Of a stretch of 64,000 nucleotides of DNA, positions 27,735-37,319 are shown one piece after another; positions within the stretch are counted from its first letter, which is position 1; every line of letters starts with the position of its first letter. The translations under genes and the position numbers were made by a program. The DNA comes from Chromohalobacter moromii. Its GTDB lineage: Bacteria; Pseudomonadota; Gammaproteobacteria; Pseudomonadales; Halomonadaceae. The notes beneath the pieces were generated by a model. The model was not told the origin of the DNA. It worked only from the letters and a program-made list of their open reading frames with translations, and searched no databases. The stretch is from assembly GCF_023091865.1 (NCBI RefSeq), contig NZ_JAHXDI010000002.1:496001-560000 (forward strand), read 5' to 3'.

Positions 27735-30611
27735 ATGCTGACACTGACAAGCGAAGACGTTCTACTCGACCGGCACGCCGACGATTGGCGCGATGCCTTG
27801 AATCAGGCCGGTGAGGCCTTGGTCGAGGCCGGCCGTGTGGCGCCTGGTTACCGTGATGGACTGCACGCGCGTGAGGCGCAGTCGTCGACCTACCTAGGCA
27901 ATGGTATTGCCATTCCTCACGGCACTCCCGAAAGTCGCGAACACGTCAAGACCACCGGGGTGCGGGTGCTGCAATTTCCCCACGGTATCGAATGGCATGA
28001 TGGGCAACGCGTCACCCTGCTGGTGACCATCGCCGCGCAGAGCGACGAGCATCTCGATATTCTGCGCCAGTTGACGCACGTGCTCGATCGCGACGGCGTG
28101 GCTGAGCGTCTGGCGGCTGCCGACACTCGTGAAGAGATCATTACACTGTTGTCCAAGGCACCGGTCGAGGCGCGCCTGGATGCCGATACGCTGTGCCTGG
28201 GGTTCCCCGCGCGCGATCGCTTCGAGTTAGCGCTGGCCGCCGCGGCGCGGTTGCGTCAGGTGGGCAGCGTGGATAGCAGCTTCGTGGCCGAGATCAACAC
28301 GCTGGAGCCAGTGGCGCTGGGCCAGGGATTATGGCTGGTGAGCAGTGCCCAGGGCGTCATCACGCCGACGCTGGGCGTGGCGACGCCGGAACAGGCCTTC
28401 TCGGGCCCCAAGGGGCCGGTCAATGCGGTCTTCTGTCTGGCGGCGCAAGGTGATGCGCATCGCGGTTTGCTCGAACGCCTGGGTAGCCTGCTGGATGCCG
28501 GCGACGGCGAGAGCCTCGCCGATGCCGACGCCGCGACACTGCTGGCGCGGCTGTCCGGTGAGTCCGCCGAAGCGGAGACTGCGCGCGCGACGGTACTCAA
28601 TGCCCACGGGCTGCATGCGCGGCCGGCCAAACAACTGGTGCAGGTTGCCCGACGCCAAACCATGCCGGTCAAGGTGCGTCTGCTCGAGGGCAGTGCTGAG
28701 GCGGTTTCGGCGGCGAGTCTGACCAAGGTCATCGGATTGGGTGCGCGACGTGGCCAGACGCTGGTGTTCTCCGCCGAAGGGGATGGCGCCAGCGAGGCAC
28801 TGGAAGCTCTTGTCGCGGCCGTCAGGGATGGCCTCGGTGAGCACGTGACACCTCTTCAGGAGGCGTCGTTCGAGGCACCTGTCGACGAGGATGAGAGCCT
28901 CCCCGCGCCCTTGGAAGACGACGTCGCGCATCCCGCCGTGCCGGCATCGCCGGGGCTGGCCATCGCGCCGGCCTTCGTGATGCGCACGCCGCGCTTCGAG
29001 TATCCCGAGCGGGCCGACGGTCTCGACGACACCCGTCGCGGTGACAGCGACGCGCAACTGGCGCGCCTCGATGCCGCGATCCGAGAAGCTGCCGAGCAGC
29101 TTCGTGCTCTGGTGCGGACCGCCCAGGGCGGCGAGGTCGCCGAGATACTCTCGATGCATGAGGAAATGCTCGACGATCCCGAGCTGCGCGAAGCGGCGCA
29201 TGAGTCGTTGAGTACCGGCACGAGTGCCGAGGCGGCATGGTGGTCGGCCATCGATACTGCCGCCCGCGCCCAGGAAAACCTCGCCGATCGTTTGCTGGCC
29301 GAGCGTGCTGCCGATCTGCGTGACGTCGGCCGGCGTGTGCTGGGCATCCTGTGCGGTGTGCGCCTGCCCACGCCGCCGGAGACGCCTTACATTCTGATCA
29401 CTGATGACGTCGGCCCCTCGGACGTGGCGCGCCTGGATACCGCTAAGGTGCGCGGTCTGGTCACTGCGCGCGGCGGTGCGACCTCGCACAGCGCGATTCT
29501 CGCCCGGGCGCTGGGTATTCCCGCCGTGGTAGGTGGCGGTGAACGCGTGCTGACGCTGGCCAATGACATTGATGTGATCGTCGATGGCGAGCGAGGCCGC
29601 GTGATTCCCGCACCGTCCGACGAGCGTCGCTCACGCACCGAGCTACGCCTGAAAGAGCACGAAATGCGTGAGCGCGAGGCCTATGCCGCGCGCCATGAGG
29701 AAGCGCGCACGCAGGACGGGCATCGTGTCGAAGTCGCCGCCAACTTGGGCAACACCGCGCACGCGACGGATGCCGTCGAGCGCGGCGCCGAGGGCGTGGG
29801 GCTGTTGCGTACCGAGTTCGTGTTCATGGCGCACCCCGAAGCACCGGATCTGGACACCCAGATCGCTGAGTATCGCCAGGCGATTGACGCCCTCGATGGT
29901 CGCCCGTTGGTCGCTCGTACGCTGGATGTCGGCGGCGACAAGCCGCTGCCGTACTGGCCGTTGCCCCAAGAAGACAATCCGTTCCTCGGCTTGCGTGGCA
30001 TTCGTCTGGCGCTGACGCGTCCCGAGGTGCTCGAGACGCAACTGCGCGCCCTGCTGACTGCGGCGGGCGACCGCCCGTTGCGGATCATGTTCCCAATGGT
30101 CAAGGACATCGCCGAGTTTCGCGCCGCCCGCGAGATCTTCGATCGTGTGCAGGCCGAGGTGCAGGCTGGCGATGTGCAATTGGGGGTGATGATCGAAATC
30201 CCCTCGTGCGCGCTGTTGGCACCGAGCCTGGCCGCCGAGGTCGATTTCTTCTCCATAGGCACCAATGACCTGACCCAGTACACCTTGGCCATCGACCGCG
30301 GTCACGCCGAGCTCTCGGCCCAGGCCGACGGCCTGCATCCCGCGGTGCTGGCGCTGATCCGCATGACCGTCGAAGCCGCGCACGCTCAGGGCAAATGGGT
30401 GGGTGTGTGCGGCGAGCTGGCCAGCGACGCCCAGGCGGTTCCCGTGCTGGTGGGGCTGGGCGTCGATGAGCTTTCGGTCTCGGCGCGGCAGGTGCCGATG
30501 GTCAAGGCACGGTTGCGCGAGCTGACCCTCGAAGTGGCTCGCCAGCACGCCGAGCTGGCCCTGAGCCAGTCGACCGGCGATGCCGTGCGCGAAGCGTTGG
30601 AGGCTCTCTGA
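27735..30611 (+). CDS. fruB: Fructose PTS multiphosphoryl transfer protein (IIA-HPr-EI fusion)
   Basis: 958 residues combining three PTS proteins. The N-terminal IIA-Fru domain (1-145) carries phospho-His62 (IAIPHGTPE). A linker/M-like region (about 150-280) leads to an HPr domain with His294 (NAHGLHARPAKQL). From about 395 comes Enzyme I with phospho-His585 (GGATSHSAILAR) and the PEP-binding domain (VCGELASDAQ). It takes phosphate from PEP straight to FruA, making fructose uptake independent of general PTS proteins. E. coli FruB lacks the EI part. GGAGAG precedes the ATG; the stop overlaps the fruK start (TGATG). Confidence 0.95.
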   Translation: MLTLTSEDVLLDRHADDWRDALNQAGEALVEAGRVAPGYRDGLHAREAQSSTYLGNGIAIPHGTPESREHVKTTGVRVLQFPHGIEWHDGQRVTLLVTIAAQSDEHLDILRQLTHVLDRDGVAERLAAADTREEIITLLSKAPVEARLDADTLCLGFPARDRFELALAAAARLRQVGSVDSSFVAEINTLEPVALGQGLWLVSSAQGVITPTLGVATPEQAFSGPKGPVNAVFCLAAQGDAHRGLLERLGSLLDAGDGESLADADAATLLARLSGESAEAETARATVLNAHGLHARPAKQLVQVARRQTMPVKVRLLEGSAEAVSAASLTKVIGLGARRGQTLVFSAEGDGASEALEALVAAVRDGLGEHVTPLQEASFEAPVDEDESLPAPLEDDVAHPAVPASPGLAIAPAFVMRTPRFEYPERADGLDDTRRGDSDAQLARLDAAIREAAEQLRALVRTAQGGEVAEILSMHEEMLDDPELREAAHESLSTGTSAEAAWWSAIDTAARAQENLADRLLAERAADLRDVGRRVLGILCGVRLPTPPETPYILITDDVGPSDVARLDTAKVRGLVTARGGATSHSAILARALGIPAVVGGGERVLTLANDIDVIVDGERGRVIPAPSDERRSRTELRLKEHEMREREAYAARHEEARTQDGHRVEVAANLGNTAHATDAVERGAEGVGLLRTEFVFMAHPEAPDLDTQIAEYRQAIDALDGRPLVARTLDVGGDKPLPYWPLPQEDNPFLGLRGIRLALTRPEVLETQLRALLTAAGDRPLRIMFPMVKDIAEFRAAREIFDRVQAEVQAGDVQLGVMIEIPSCALLAPSLAAEVDFFSIGTNDLTQYTLAIDRGHAELSAQADGLHPAVLALIRMTVEAAHAQGKWVGVCGELASDAQAVPVLVGLGVDELSVSARQVPMVKARLRELTLEVARQHAELALSQSTGDAVREALEAL

Positions 30612-31579
30612 TGGCGCGTGTACTGACGTTGACCCTCAATCCCGCGCTGGACCTGGCGATTCGCTTGCCCGCGCTCACGCTGGGGGCGGTCAATCGCACC
30701 GAGGCCACGCATCTCGAGGCGGCGGGCAAGGGCGTCAACGTGGCGCGGGTGCTGGCGGCGCTGGGCCATGAGGTGGCGGTCTCGGGCTTTCTGGGCGCGG
30801 ACAACGACGGTGCCTTCGGGCGCGCTTTCGCCGACTGGGGCCTAGAGGACGCCTTTCTGCGCTTGCCTGGCGACACGCGCATTAATGCCAAGGTGGCCGA
30901 GGCTCAGGGACGCATCACCGATATCAATGGCCCCGGTCTCGAGGTTGCTCGCGATGATCTGGCGGCACTCTATGCCGTGCTTGAGGCGCGGTTGATGGAT
31001 GCTGCGTTATGCCCCGATGCGGTAGTGATCGCCGGGAGTCTGCCGCCAGGCGTGTCGCCCGACGACTTGGCGGCCTTGATCGGCTGGCTGCGCGGCTATG
31101 ACGTGCCGGTCTGGGTGGATACCAGCGGCGCGGCGTTGAACGCCGCGATTGCCGCCACGCCCAATGCCGTCAAACCCAACGAGACGGAACTGGCCGAGTG
31201 GGCGGGTGAGTTGCTGGAAGATGCCGCGTCGCGCCTGGCCGCCGCCACACGCCTGCACGCGTCAGGCATCGAGCACGCCCTGGTGTCGCTGGGCGGCGAG
31301 GGCATGCTGTGGGTCGGCCCCGAGGGGAGCTGGCAGGCCACGCCGCCGCGCGTCGAGGTCGCCAGCACGGTATGTGCCGGCGATACGTTGCTGGCGGCAA
31401 TGCTCCACGGACAGTTGGCGGGCTTGCCTGCCGAGGACGCGTTGCGCCTGGCGAGCGGTTTGTCTGCCGAGGCGGTGCGCCATGTCGGGGTGGGTGATAC
31501 GCATGCCCCGGACCTTGACCAACTCCAACAATGCACGCGCGTGCGTCGGCTCGACGATAACGCGAGGGAGGATTCATGA
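30611..31579 (+). CDS. fruK: 1-phosphofructokinase
   Basis: 322 residues of the PfkB/ribokinase family. It phosphorylates fructose-1-phosphate, made by FruA, to fructose-1,6-bisphosphate. Signatures: LTLNPALDLAI at the start, GGKGVN-type substrate loop (AAGKGVNVARVLAALG), the anion-hole motif VCAGDTLLAAMLHG with catalytic Asp, and VWVDTSGAAL. Middle gene of fruBKA, overlapping fruB by one base and fruA by four, so translation is coupled throughout. Confidence 0.94.
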   Translation: MARVLTLTLNPALDLAIRLPALTLGAVNRTEATHLEAAGKGVNVARVLAALGHEVAVSGFLGADNDGAFGRAFADWGLEDAFLRLPGDTRINAKVAEAQGRITDINGPGLEVARDDLAALYAVLEARLMDAALCPDAVVIAGSLPPGVSPDDLAALIGWLRGYDVPVWVDTSGAALNAAIAATPNAVKPNETELAEWAGELLEDAASRLAAATRLHASGIEHALVSLGGEGMLWVGPEGSWQATPPRVEVASTVCAGDTLLAAMLHGQLAGLPAEDALRLASGLSAEAVRHVGVGDTHAPDLDQLQQCTRVRRLDDNAREDS

Positions 31580-33357
31580 AAGCGATCCTGATTACGGCCT
31601 GCCCGAGTGGTGTGGCGACGACGTTTCTGGCCGCTCGACGCCTTGAGCAGGCCGCCCAGCGTCGTGGTTGGCAGGTCACGGTGGAAATGCATGGCGAGCT
31701 CGAACCGCCGCAGCCGGTGTCCGAGGCGGACGTGCGCGATGCCGAACTGGTTATCGTGGCCGCCGACCATGTGCCGGAGGCGTCGCGTTTCGCGGATAAG
31801 CGTTTGTTCCAGGCGCCCATCGCCGAGGCGTTGCCCGACCCGGATGCGTTCCTCTCACGGGCCGAGCGCGAGGCCGAACTCTTCGCTGGCGGTGACACAG
31901 TAGCGCCACAGGCAGCGCCTACGAGCACCGCTGGGGGCGATGATGATCAAAGCCAACGTATCGTCGCGGTGACGGCGTGCCCAACGGGGGTCGCACATAC
32001 CTTCATGGCGGCCGAGGCGTTGGAAGAGGCCGGACGCGGCCTGGGACATCATATCCGGGTCGAGACGCAAGGCTCGGTCGGGGCGCAGAATCAACTCAGT
32101 GAAGCGGATATCGCGGCGGCCGATGTGGTGCTGCTGGCCTGCGATATCGAAGTCGACGATGAGCGCTTCGCGGGTAAACGCATCTACCGGACGTCGACCG
32201 GTAATGCGCTCAAGAAAGCTCGTCAGACCGTGCAGGACGCTCTCGCTGAAGCTGCCGTGGAGAGCCAGGGCAGTGCTGCCGCGTCTGGCGATAAAGCCGC
32301 CGGCAAAGGCAAGAGCGTCAAGGAAAAAGGAGTCTATAAGCACCTGCTGACGGGTGTTTCGTTCATGCTGCCGATGGTGGTTGCCGGTGGCTTGTGCATC
32401 GCTCTCTCGTTCGTGTTCGGTATCGAGGCCTTCAAGGAAGAGGGCACACTGGCGGCGGCCTTGATGCAGATCGGTGGTGATGCCGCCTTCGCCTTGATGG
32501 TACCGGTCCTCGCTGGGTATATCGCCTATTCCATCGCCGACCGGCCGGGGATCGCGCCCGGCATGATCGGCGGGATGCTGGCCAGCAATATCGGCGCCGG
32601 GTTCATCGGCGGCATCCTGGCTGGTTTTCTTGCTGGGTACGCCGCCAAGGCGATTACCCGGTATCTCAAGCTGCCGGCGAGTGTGGAATCTCTCAAACCG
32701 ATTTTGATCATTCCCTTGCTGGCGAGTCTGTTCACCGGGTTGGTGATGATCTACATCATCGGCACGCCGGTGGCGGGCTTGCTCAATGCCTTGACCTCGT
32801 TCCTCGACAGCATGGGCTCGACCAATGCCGTGTTGCTGGGCCTGCTGCTCGGCGGGATGATGTGCGTCGATATGGGCGGGCCGGTCAACAAGGCGGCATA
32901 TACCTTCGGTGTGGGACTGCTATCGAGCGAGACCTATGCGCCGATGGCGGCCATCATGGCGGCAGGGATGGTCCCGCCACTGGCGATGGGTATCGCCAGC
33001 ATGCTGGCCAAGCGCAAATTCGATACGACCGAGCGCGAAGGGGGCAAGGCGGCCTTCGTGTTGGGGCTTTGCTTCATCACCGAAGGTGCGATTCCCTTCG
33101 CTGCCAAGGACCCATTGCGCGTGTTACCGGTATGCATCATCGGTGGGGCGATCACCGGCGCCTTGTCGATGTATTTCGGTATTCAGTTGATGGCACCGCA
33201 TGGCGGGCTGTTCGTGCTGTTGATCCCGCACGCGGTCAACTTCGCACTGCTGTATCTGCTGGCTATCGCGGTGGGCGCAGTCATCGCCGGGGTGGCGTAT
33301 GCCGTCATCAAGCCAGGCGCTTCTACCATGCCGGTCGAGGAGAAGGTGGCGTCGTGA
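31576..33357 (+). CDS. fruA: Fructose-specific PTS permease IIB'BC
   Basis: 593 residues. Two tandem IIB domains: the first (1 to about 100) has Cys9 in LITACPSGVATT, the second (about 128-230) has Cys135 in VTACPTGVAHTF; the latter is the phospho-site expected to act. A Lys/Gly-rich linker leads to the IIC membrane domain (about 255-580) with the HLLTGVSFMLPMVVAGG start and a GGMMCVDMGGPVNKAAY motif. It imports fructose as fructose-1-phosphate. In E. coli the first IIB' has lost its cysteine role; here a cysteine is kept. Last gene of the operon, with a clear terminator behind it. Confidence 0.94.
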   Translation: MKAILITACPSGVATTFLAARRLEQAAQRRGWQVTVEMHGELEPPQPVSEADVRDAELVIVAADHVPEASRFADKRLFQAPIAEALPDPDAFLSRAEREAELFAGGDTVAPQAAPTSTAGGDDDQSQRIVAVTACPTGVAHTFMAAEALEEAGRGLGHHIRVETQGSVGAQNQLSEADIAAADVVLLACDIEVDDERFAGKRIYRTSTGNALKKARQTVQDALAEAAVESQGSAAASGDKAAGKGKSVKEKGVYKHLLTGVSFMLPMVVAGGLCIALSFVFGIEAFKEEGTLAAALMQIGGDAAFALMVPVLAGYIAYSIADRPGIAPGMIGGMLASNIGAGFIGGILAGFLAGYAAKAITRYLKLPASVESLKPILIIPLLASLFTGLVMIYIIGTPVAGLLNALTSFLDSMGSTNAVLLGLLLGGMMCVDMGGPVNKAAYTFGVGLLSSETYAPMAAIMAAGMVPPLAMGIASMLAKRKFDTTEREGGKAAFVLGLCFITEGAIPFAAKDPLRVLPVCIIGGAITGALSMYFGIQLMAPHGGLFVLLIPHAVNFALLYLLAIAVGAVIAGVAYAVIKPGASTMPVEEKVAS

Positions 33358-33400
33358 TACGCCGCTTGCCAGAGCGCCCGCCGCCGAGGGTGCTAACGCA

Positions 33401-33429
33401 AGGAGCGCCCCGTAGGGCGCTCCTTTTTG
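33401..33429 (+). terminator. Rho-independent terminator of fruBKA
   Basis: AAGGAGCGCCC and GGGCGCTCCTT (11-bp arms, CGTA loop) running into a T-run. Confidence 0.93.
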
Positions 33430-33503
33430 TCTGGGGGGAGACAGGGTTGCGTGCCCATGAGCGTTGGCACTGAATCGTCACCAATAGGATCGTCGCAATA
33501 AAA

Positions 33504-33529
33504 AGGGGCGCATCTGGCGATGCGCCCCT
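33504..33529 (-). terminator. Rho-independent terminator of betT
   Basis: AGGGGCGCATC and GATGCGCCCCT pair over 11 bp around TGGC. On the reverse strand it is followed by TTTTATTG, right after the betT stop. Confidence 0.9.
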
Positions 33530-33556
33530 AATGGCTCGGCGTGGTGGTTGACTAGA

Positions 33557-35611
33557 TCATTCCGGCGGTTGCTCAGGGCTGTCCGGCATGGTCACGGTCC
33601 CCGGCGCTTGCCGGTTCATGTGCAGGAAGTGGAGGTGACGTTCATACTGATCGAGGATGTCTTCGATCACCTGTTCCTTGTTGTATCCCATCAAATCGTA
33701 GCCCTGGCTGCCTTCGAGCAGATAGACCTCTAGGCGATAGTAATACGCATTGGTTTGCTGGGCGCGAAGCGCGAACGAGGGGGTAGCGAAGCGGCGCGGC
33801 CAGACCTGATACGTGAAGTTCTGTTCGTCGCCGAGGCTGACATTGAGCGCCAGGTGCGGCTCGTCGCCTTCCTGCTCGTCGACCTCGACCTTGACGCCTT
33901 CCTGGCCGATGGCCTGACTGACTTCCTGCATGGCCGGTTTGGCCACTTCATCGAGGAAGCGTCGCGCCTGCTTGTCGCCCGGGAAGCTCATCGCCCGGCT
34001 GAGACGCTGGCGCCAACCGCGCGGCGCGCGCTCGCCGCCACCGGTGCGGCTGGAAAGATGCCCAGCGAGGCTGGTGCGATGGCTGTCCTCTTTGAGACCT
34101 TCCACGCGCAGCGCCTTGAGCAAGCCCGCCATCATGAAGAACAGCACGATGGAGAAGGGTAGGCCGGTGATGACCACTACGCTCTGCAGGGCCGACAAAC
34201 CACCGGCCATGAGCAACGCTAGCGTCAGCAGGCCAATCACGCAGGCCCATAGGATACGCATCCAGATCGGTGCGTCGCTGTTCACGTCCTTGAGCTTGGA
34301 GGTGAAATTGGACAGCACCAATGCCCCGGAGTCGCCCGATGTGACGAAGAAAACGATGGCTAGAATGGTCGTGACCAGCGTGGTGATCCCGGTCAGTGGC
34401 AAGGACTCGAGAAACAGATAGATGGACGAAGCGGGCGTGTTCATCGCCGCATCCCCGAAATCCGTGGCGCCGTTCATGACCATGTCGATGGCGCTATTCC
34501 CCATGATCGACATCCACGCCATCATGAAGGCCAGCGGCAGAATGAGCGTGCCGGCCACGAACTCACGAATCGTGCGGCCGCGCGAGATACGTGCCAGGAA
34601 AAGTCCTACGAACGGTCCCCAGGCAATCCACCAAGCCCAGAAAAACAAGGTCCAGCCGTTTAGCCAGGCGGTGGGCGGATCGAAGGCGTAGGTGTTCATC
34701 GATAGGCTGATGAAGTCGGAGAAGTAGTCGCCGACGTTGAGCACCAGGACGTTGAGCAGGAACAAGGTTTTGCCGCTGAAGAGTACGAACAGCAACAGCA
34801 ATAGTGCCAGCAGCATGTTGAACTCTGACAGGCGGCGAATGCCTTTTTCCACCCCGGTGACGGCAGACACCGTGGCGAAGAACACGATCATGATCACCAG
34901 CGCCGCCTGCACTAGGGTGTTCTCGGGAATCGAGAACATGTAGTTGAGGCCAAAGTTGAGCTGGATGACCCCGATTCCCAGGCTGGTGGCGATACCGAAG
35001 ACCGTGCCCAGCACGGCAGCGATATCGACGGTATGCCCGATGGGACCATGGATTTTCTTGCCGAAAATAGGATAGAGCGCGCTGCGGATGGTCAGCGGCA
35101 GATTATGCCGATAGCTGAAGAACGCCAGCGACATGCCCACCAACGTGTAAATGCCCCAGCCGGAAAGCCCCCAGTGCAGGAACGTCAGCTGCATGGCGTG
35201 GCGTGCGGCTTCTATCGTGCTGCCTTCTCCCTCGGGAGGTGCCAGGAACTGCGTTACCGGTTCGGCGATACAGAAAAACAGCAGGTCGATGCCGATACCC
35301 GCCGAGAATAGCATCGCCGCCCAGGAGGCCATGTTGAAGTCGGGTTTGGAATGCTCAGGCCCTAACTTGATCTTGCCGAAGCGTGATAGGCCTATGGCGA
35401 TCACGAACACCAAGTAGGCAACCACGGCAATGAAGTAATACCAACCGAACGTGTTGGAAATCCAGCCCAGTATGGCGTTGATGATGTCGCTGGCCGAGTC
35501 GGTGAAAAACATCGTCCAGAGTGCGAAAAGCACGATGCCGATCACCGAACCGTAAAAGACCACCGGATTGAGACGGTCGCGACTGACGTCGTCGGTGTGT
35601 TGTGGATGCAT
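33557..35611 (-). CDS. betT: BCCT-family choline transporter BetT
   Basis: 684 residues from the ATG at 35611, with AGAGGA 7 bp upstream; the TTG two codons earlier is rejected. Twelve membrane helices (about 15-510). The BCCT glycine motif is of the choline type, FSAGIGIDLLFFCIAEP, and the tryptophan-rich FFWAWWIAWGPFVGLFLARISRGRT is present. A C-terminal cytoplasmic domain of about 170 residues, as in E. coli BetT (677 aa), senses osmolality. It takes up choline with H+ or Na+ for conversion to glycine betaine. betIBA is not in the window. A BetI-type palindrome lies 257 bp upstream. It adjoins the trehalose operon, forming an osmoprotection block. Confidence 0.93.
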   Translation of the reverse strand: MHPQHTDDVSRDRLNPVVFYGSVIGIVLFALWTMFFTDSASDIINAILGWISNTFGWYYFIAVVAYLVFVIAIGLSRFGKIKLGPEHSKPDFNMASWAAMLFSAGIGIDLLFFCIAEPVTQFLAPPEGEGSTIEAARHAMQLTFLHWGLSGWGIYTLVGMSLAFFSYRHNLPLTIRSALYPIFGKKIHGPIGHTVDIAAVLGTVFGIATSLGIGVIQLNFGLNYMFSIPENTLVQAALVIMIVFFATVSAVTGVEKGIRRLSEFNMLLALLLLLFVLFSGKTLFLLNVLVLNVGDYFSDFISLSMNTYAFDPPTAWLNGWTLFFWAWWIAWGPFVGLFLARISRGRTIREFVAGTLILPLAFMMAWMSIMGNSAIDMVMNGATDFGDAAMNTPASSIYLFLESLPLTGITTLVTTILAIVFFVTSGDSGALVLSNFTSKLKDVNSDAPIWMRILWACVIGLLTLALLMAGGLSALQSVVVITGLPFSIVLFFMMAGLLKALRVEGLKEDSHRTSLAGHLSSRTGGGERAPRGWRQRLSRAMSFPGDKQARRFLDEVAKPAMQEVSQAIGQEGVKVEVDEQEGDEPHLALNVSLGDEQNFTYQVWPRRFATPSFALRAQQTNAYYYRLEVYLLEGSQGYDLMGYNKEQVIEDILDQYERHLHFLHMNRQAPGTVTMPDSPEQPPE

Positions 35612-35669
35612 GAGCAATCCTCTAGTTGTGTAAGCACGGCGGTAGCGAGACGAGAGGCGCGTTCTTTTA

Positions 35670-35735
35670 CTATGGCCGAGTCATGAAGATGCGATCTGGC
35701 CATGCGCCGCCGCCGTCGTGAACACGATTCTCCAT
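35670..35735 (-). CDS. Possible leader peptide ORF before betT, 21 aa
   Basis: Reverse-strand ORF starting MENRVHDGGGAW and ending in TAG at 35670-35672. AGGAG lies 5 bp before its ATG, better than most ribosome binding sites in the window, and it comes right after a 10-bp hairpin. It ends 58 bp before betT. It may be a regulatory leader; expression is unproven. Confidence 0.35.
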   Translation of the reverse strand: MENRVHDGGGAWPDRIFMTRP

Positions 35736-35743
35736 GCGAGCTC

Positions 35744-35773
35744 CTTGGCAGCGGATCCCTGGGCGCTGCCAAG
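35744..35773 (-). repeat. 10-bp hairpin in the betT leader
   Basis: CTTGGCAGCG and CGCTGCCAAG, perfect arms around a 10-base loop, just before the leader ORF's ribosome binding site. No T-run follows, so it is not a simple terminator. Confidence 0.6.
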
Positions 35774-35867
35774 ATGTTCGCGGGAGACGCGACTGGCGTC
35801 GTCATGGGTCACGTTCCGTAGGAGGTGCGCTTCACGTGGCTACCGATGGAATGAAATCGTATTTTTA

Positions 35868-35887
35868 TTGATTGAATGTTCAATCAA
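35868..35887 (-). promoter_or_regulatory. BetI-type operator palindrome
   Basis: TTGATTGAA-TG-TTCAATCAA, perfect 9-bp arms in an AT-rich pocket that probably holds the betT promoter. It strongly resembles bet operators (TTGATTGGACGTTCAAT in E. coli). BetI is the choline-responsive TetR repressor. Confidence 0.65.
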
Positions 35888-35942
35888 AATACTTGGTTAT
35901 GTATCGGCTTTCAACCGTCAGGCGCAATCGAAGAGGGGCATT

Positions 35943-37319
35943 TCAACCCGATACGGCATACCCGAGATCGTCCAGGAAACGCTGCCACCAACGCGTCAGA
36001 TCATTGCAGCAGACGCTGGCCAGCATGCTGGCATGGCGTCGACAACGCTCCTCGTGTGGCATCTGCAGTGCTTGATCGAGCGCTTCGGCGATGGCGTGCG
36101 GATCGTAGGGGTTGACCAGCAAGGCCCCTTCGAGCTCATGCGCGGCGCCGGCGAGTTCGCTGAGCACCAGCGCGCCGGGATCGCGGCTGTCCTGGGCCGC
36201 GACGAATTCCTTGCAGACCAGGTTCATGCCATCGCGCAGCGGTGTAACGAGGCCCACCTGGGCGGCGCGAAAAAGCCCCATGAGGGCGGTACGCGGATAG
36301 GTCTTGTTGATGTAATGCACTGGCACCCAATCGAGGTCGGAATGCAGGCCGTTGATATGGCCGGCCTGGGATTCGAGCTGCTGGCGCAGGTCGTCATATT
36401 CGGTGATAGCGCTTCGAGAGGGGCTGGCGACTTGTGTATAGAGGACGTGGCGCCGGTAGTGGGGGTAGTCGTCGAGCAGATGCTCGAAGGCGAGCATGCG
36501 TTCACCGAGTCCCTTGGAATAGTCGAGTCGGTCGGCGCCGGCGATCAGCGCACAGCCGCCCAACGAGGCGCGTAGCTGGCGGACGGCTTGCTTGGTTTCG
36601 CTATGCTGTGCTTCGCGTTGCAGGGTATCGACATCGATGCCCACGGGGTAGATGCCGAGTTTCAGGCGTTGGTCACCGTAGCGCAGCACATTGTCGCTGC
36701 GCTTGGCCCCGAGGATGCGGATCGCGGCATGGCAGAAGGTTTCGAGGTCTTGAGGCGTCTGGAATCCCAGCAAATCGTAAGCGAAGAAGCTTGCCAATAA
36801 GTCGCGATGTCCGGGAATACAGCGCAATAGCTCGGCGCTGGGAAAGGGAATGTGCAGGAAGAACCCCATCGGGGCGTGGTTCCCCTGGCGCCGCAAGGCT
36901 TCGCCGAGAGGGATCAGGTGATAGTCGTGTACCCAGATGAGCTCGTCGCCGGTAAGCAGCGGGCTGAGTTTCTCGGCGAAATGCTGGTTGGTGGCGTAGT
37001 AGACCTGGGCATGGCGGCGTTGGAACTTCATGGCGCCCAGATTGAAGTGGAAGATAGGCCACAGCACTTCGTTGGAAAACCCCAGATAATAGTCACTGTG
37101 CTGCTCTGCGTTCAGCGGCAAGGTGGCGTAGGTAATGCCATTGCGACGTGTCTGCGTTGGCTGTGGTGAGGTGTCATGGCAAATCTCGCCATTCCAGCCG
37201 AACCACATGCCCCCATGGCGGGCGAGGGCGCTATTGAGCGCCATCGCCAAGCCCCCTGCCTGGGAGCGTCCGGCCTCGGGGATCGACACCCGGTTGGAGA
37301 CCACGACAAGGTCTTTCAT
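35943..37319 (-). CDS. otsA: Trehalose-6-phosphate synthase
   Basis: 458 residues from the ATG at 37319, with GGGAGGA upstream; the start overlaps the GH15 stop by four bases. It makes trehalose-6-phosphate from UDP-glucose and glucose-6-phosphate. GT20 motifs: [44 protein letters not shown] and [10 protein letters not shown]. Retaining glycosyltransferase with donor-site residues in [18 protein letters not shown]. Last gene of otsB-GH15-otsA; trehalose is a compatible solute for salt and heat stress. Confidence 0.95.
   Translation of the reverse strand: MKDLVVVSNRVSIPEAGRSQAGGLAMALNSALARHGGMWFGWNGEICHDTSPQPTQTRRNGITYATLPLNAEQHSDYYLGFSNEVLWPIFHFNLGAMKFQRRHAQVYYATNQHFAEKLSPLLTGDELIWVHDYHLIPLGEALRRQGNHAPMGFFLHIPFPSAELLRCIPGHRDLLASFFAYDLLGFQTPQDLETFCHAAIRILGAKRSDNVLRYGDQRLKLGIYPVGIDVDTLQREAQHSETKQAVRQLRASLGGCALIAGADRLDYSKGLGERMLAFEHLLDDYPHYRRHVLYTQVASPSRSAITEYDDLRQQLESQAGHINGLHSDLDWVPVHYINKTYPRTALMGLFRAAQVGLVTPLRDGMNLVCKEFVAAQDSRDPGALVLSELAGAAHELEGALLVNPYDPHAIAEALDQALQMPHEERCRRHASMLASVCCNDLTRWWQRFLDDLGYAVSG

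Larger units (their letters stand above)
35612..35942. other. betT leader/control region
   Basis: 331 bp between otsA and betT. Reading in the direction of betT it holds a BetI-like palindrome (35868-35887), a 10-bp hairpin (35744-35773), a possible 21-codon leader ORF (35670-35735) and the betT ribosome binding site. Confidence 0.65.

Noticed and set aside
35718-36575. 285-codon forward open frame over the otsA 3' end
   Set aside because: Shadow of otsA; no domain and no ribosome binding site.
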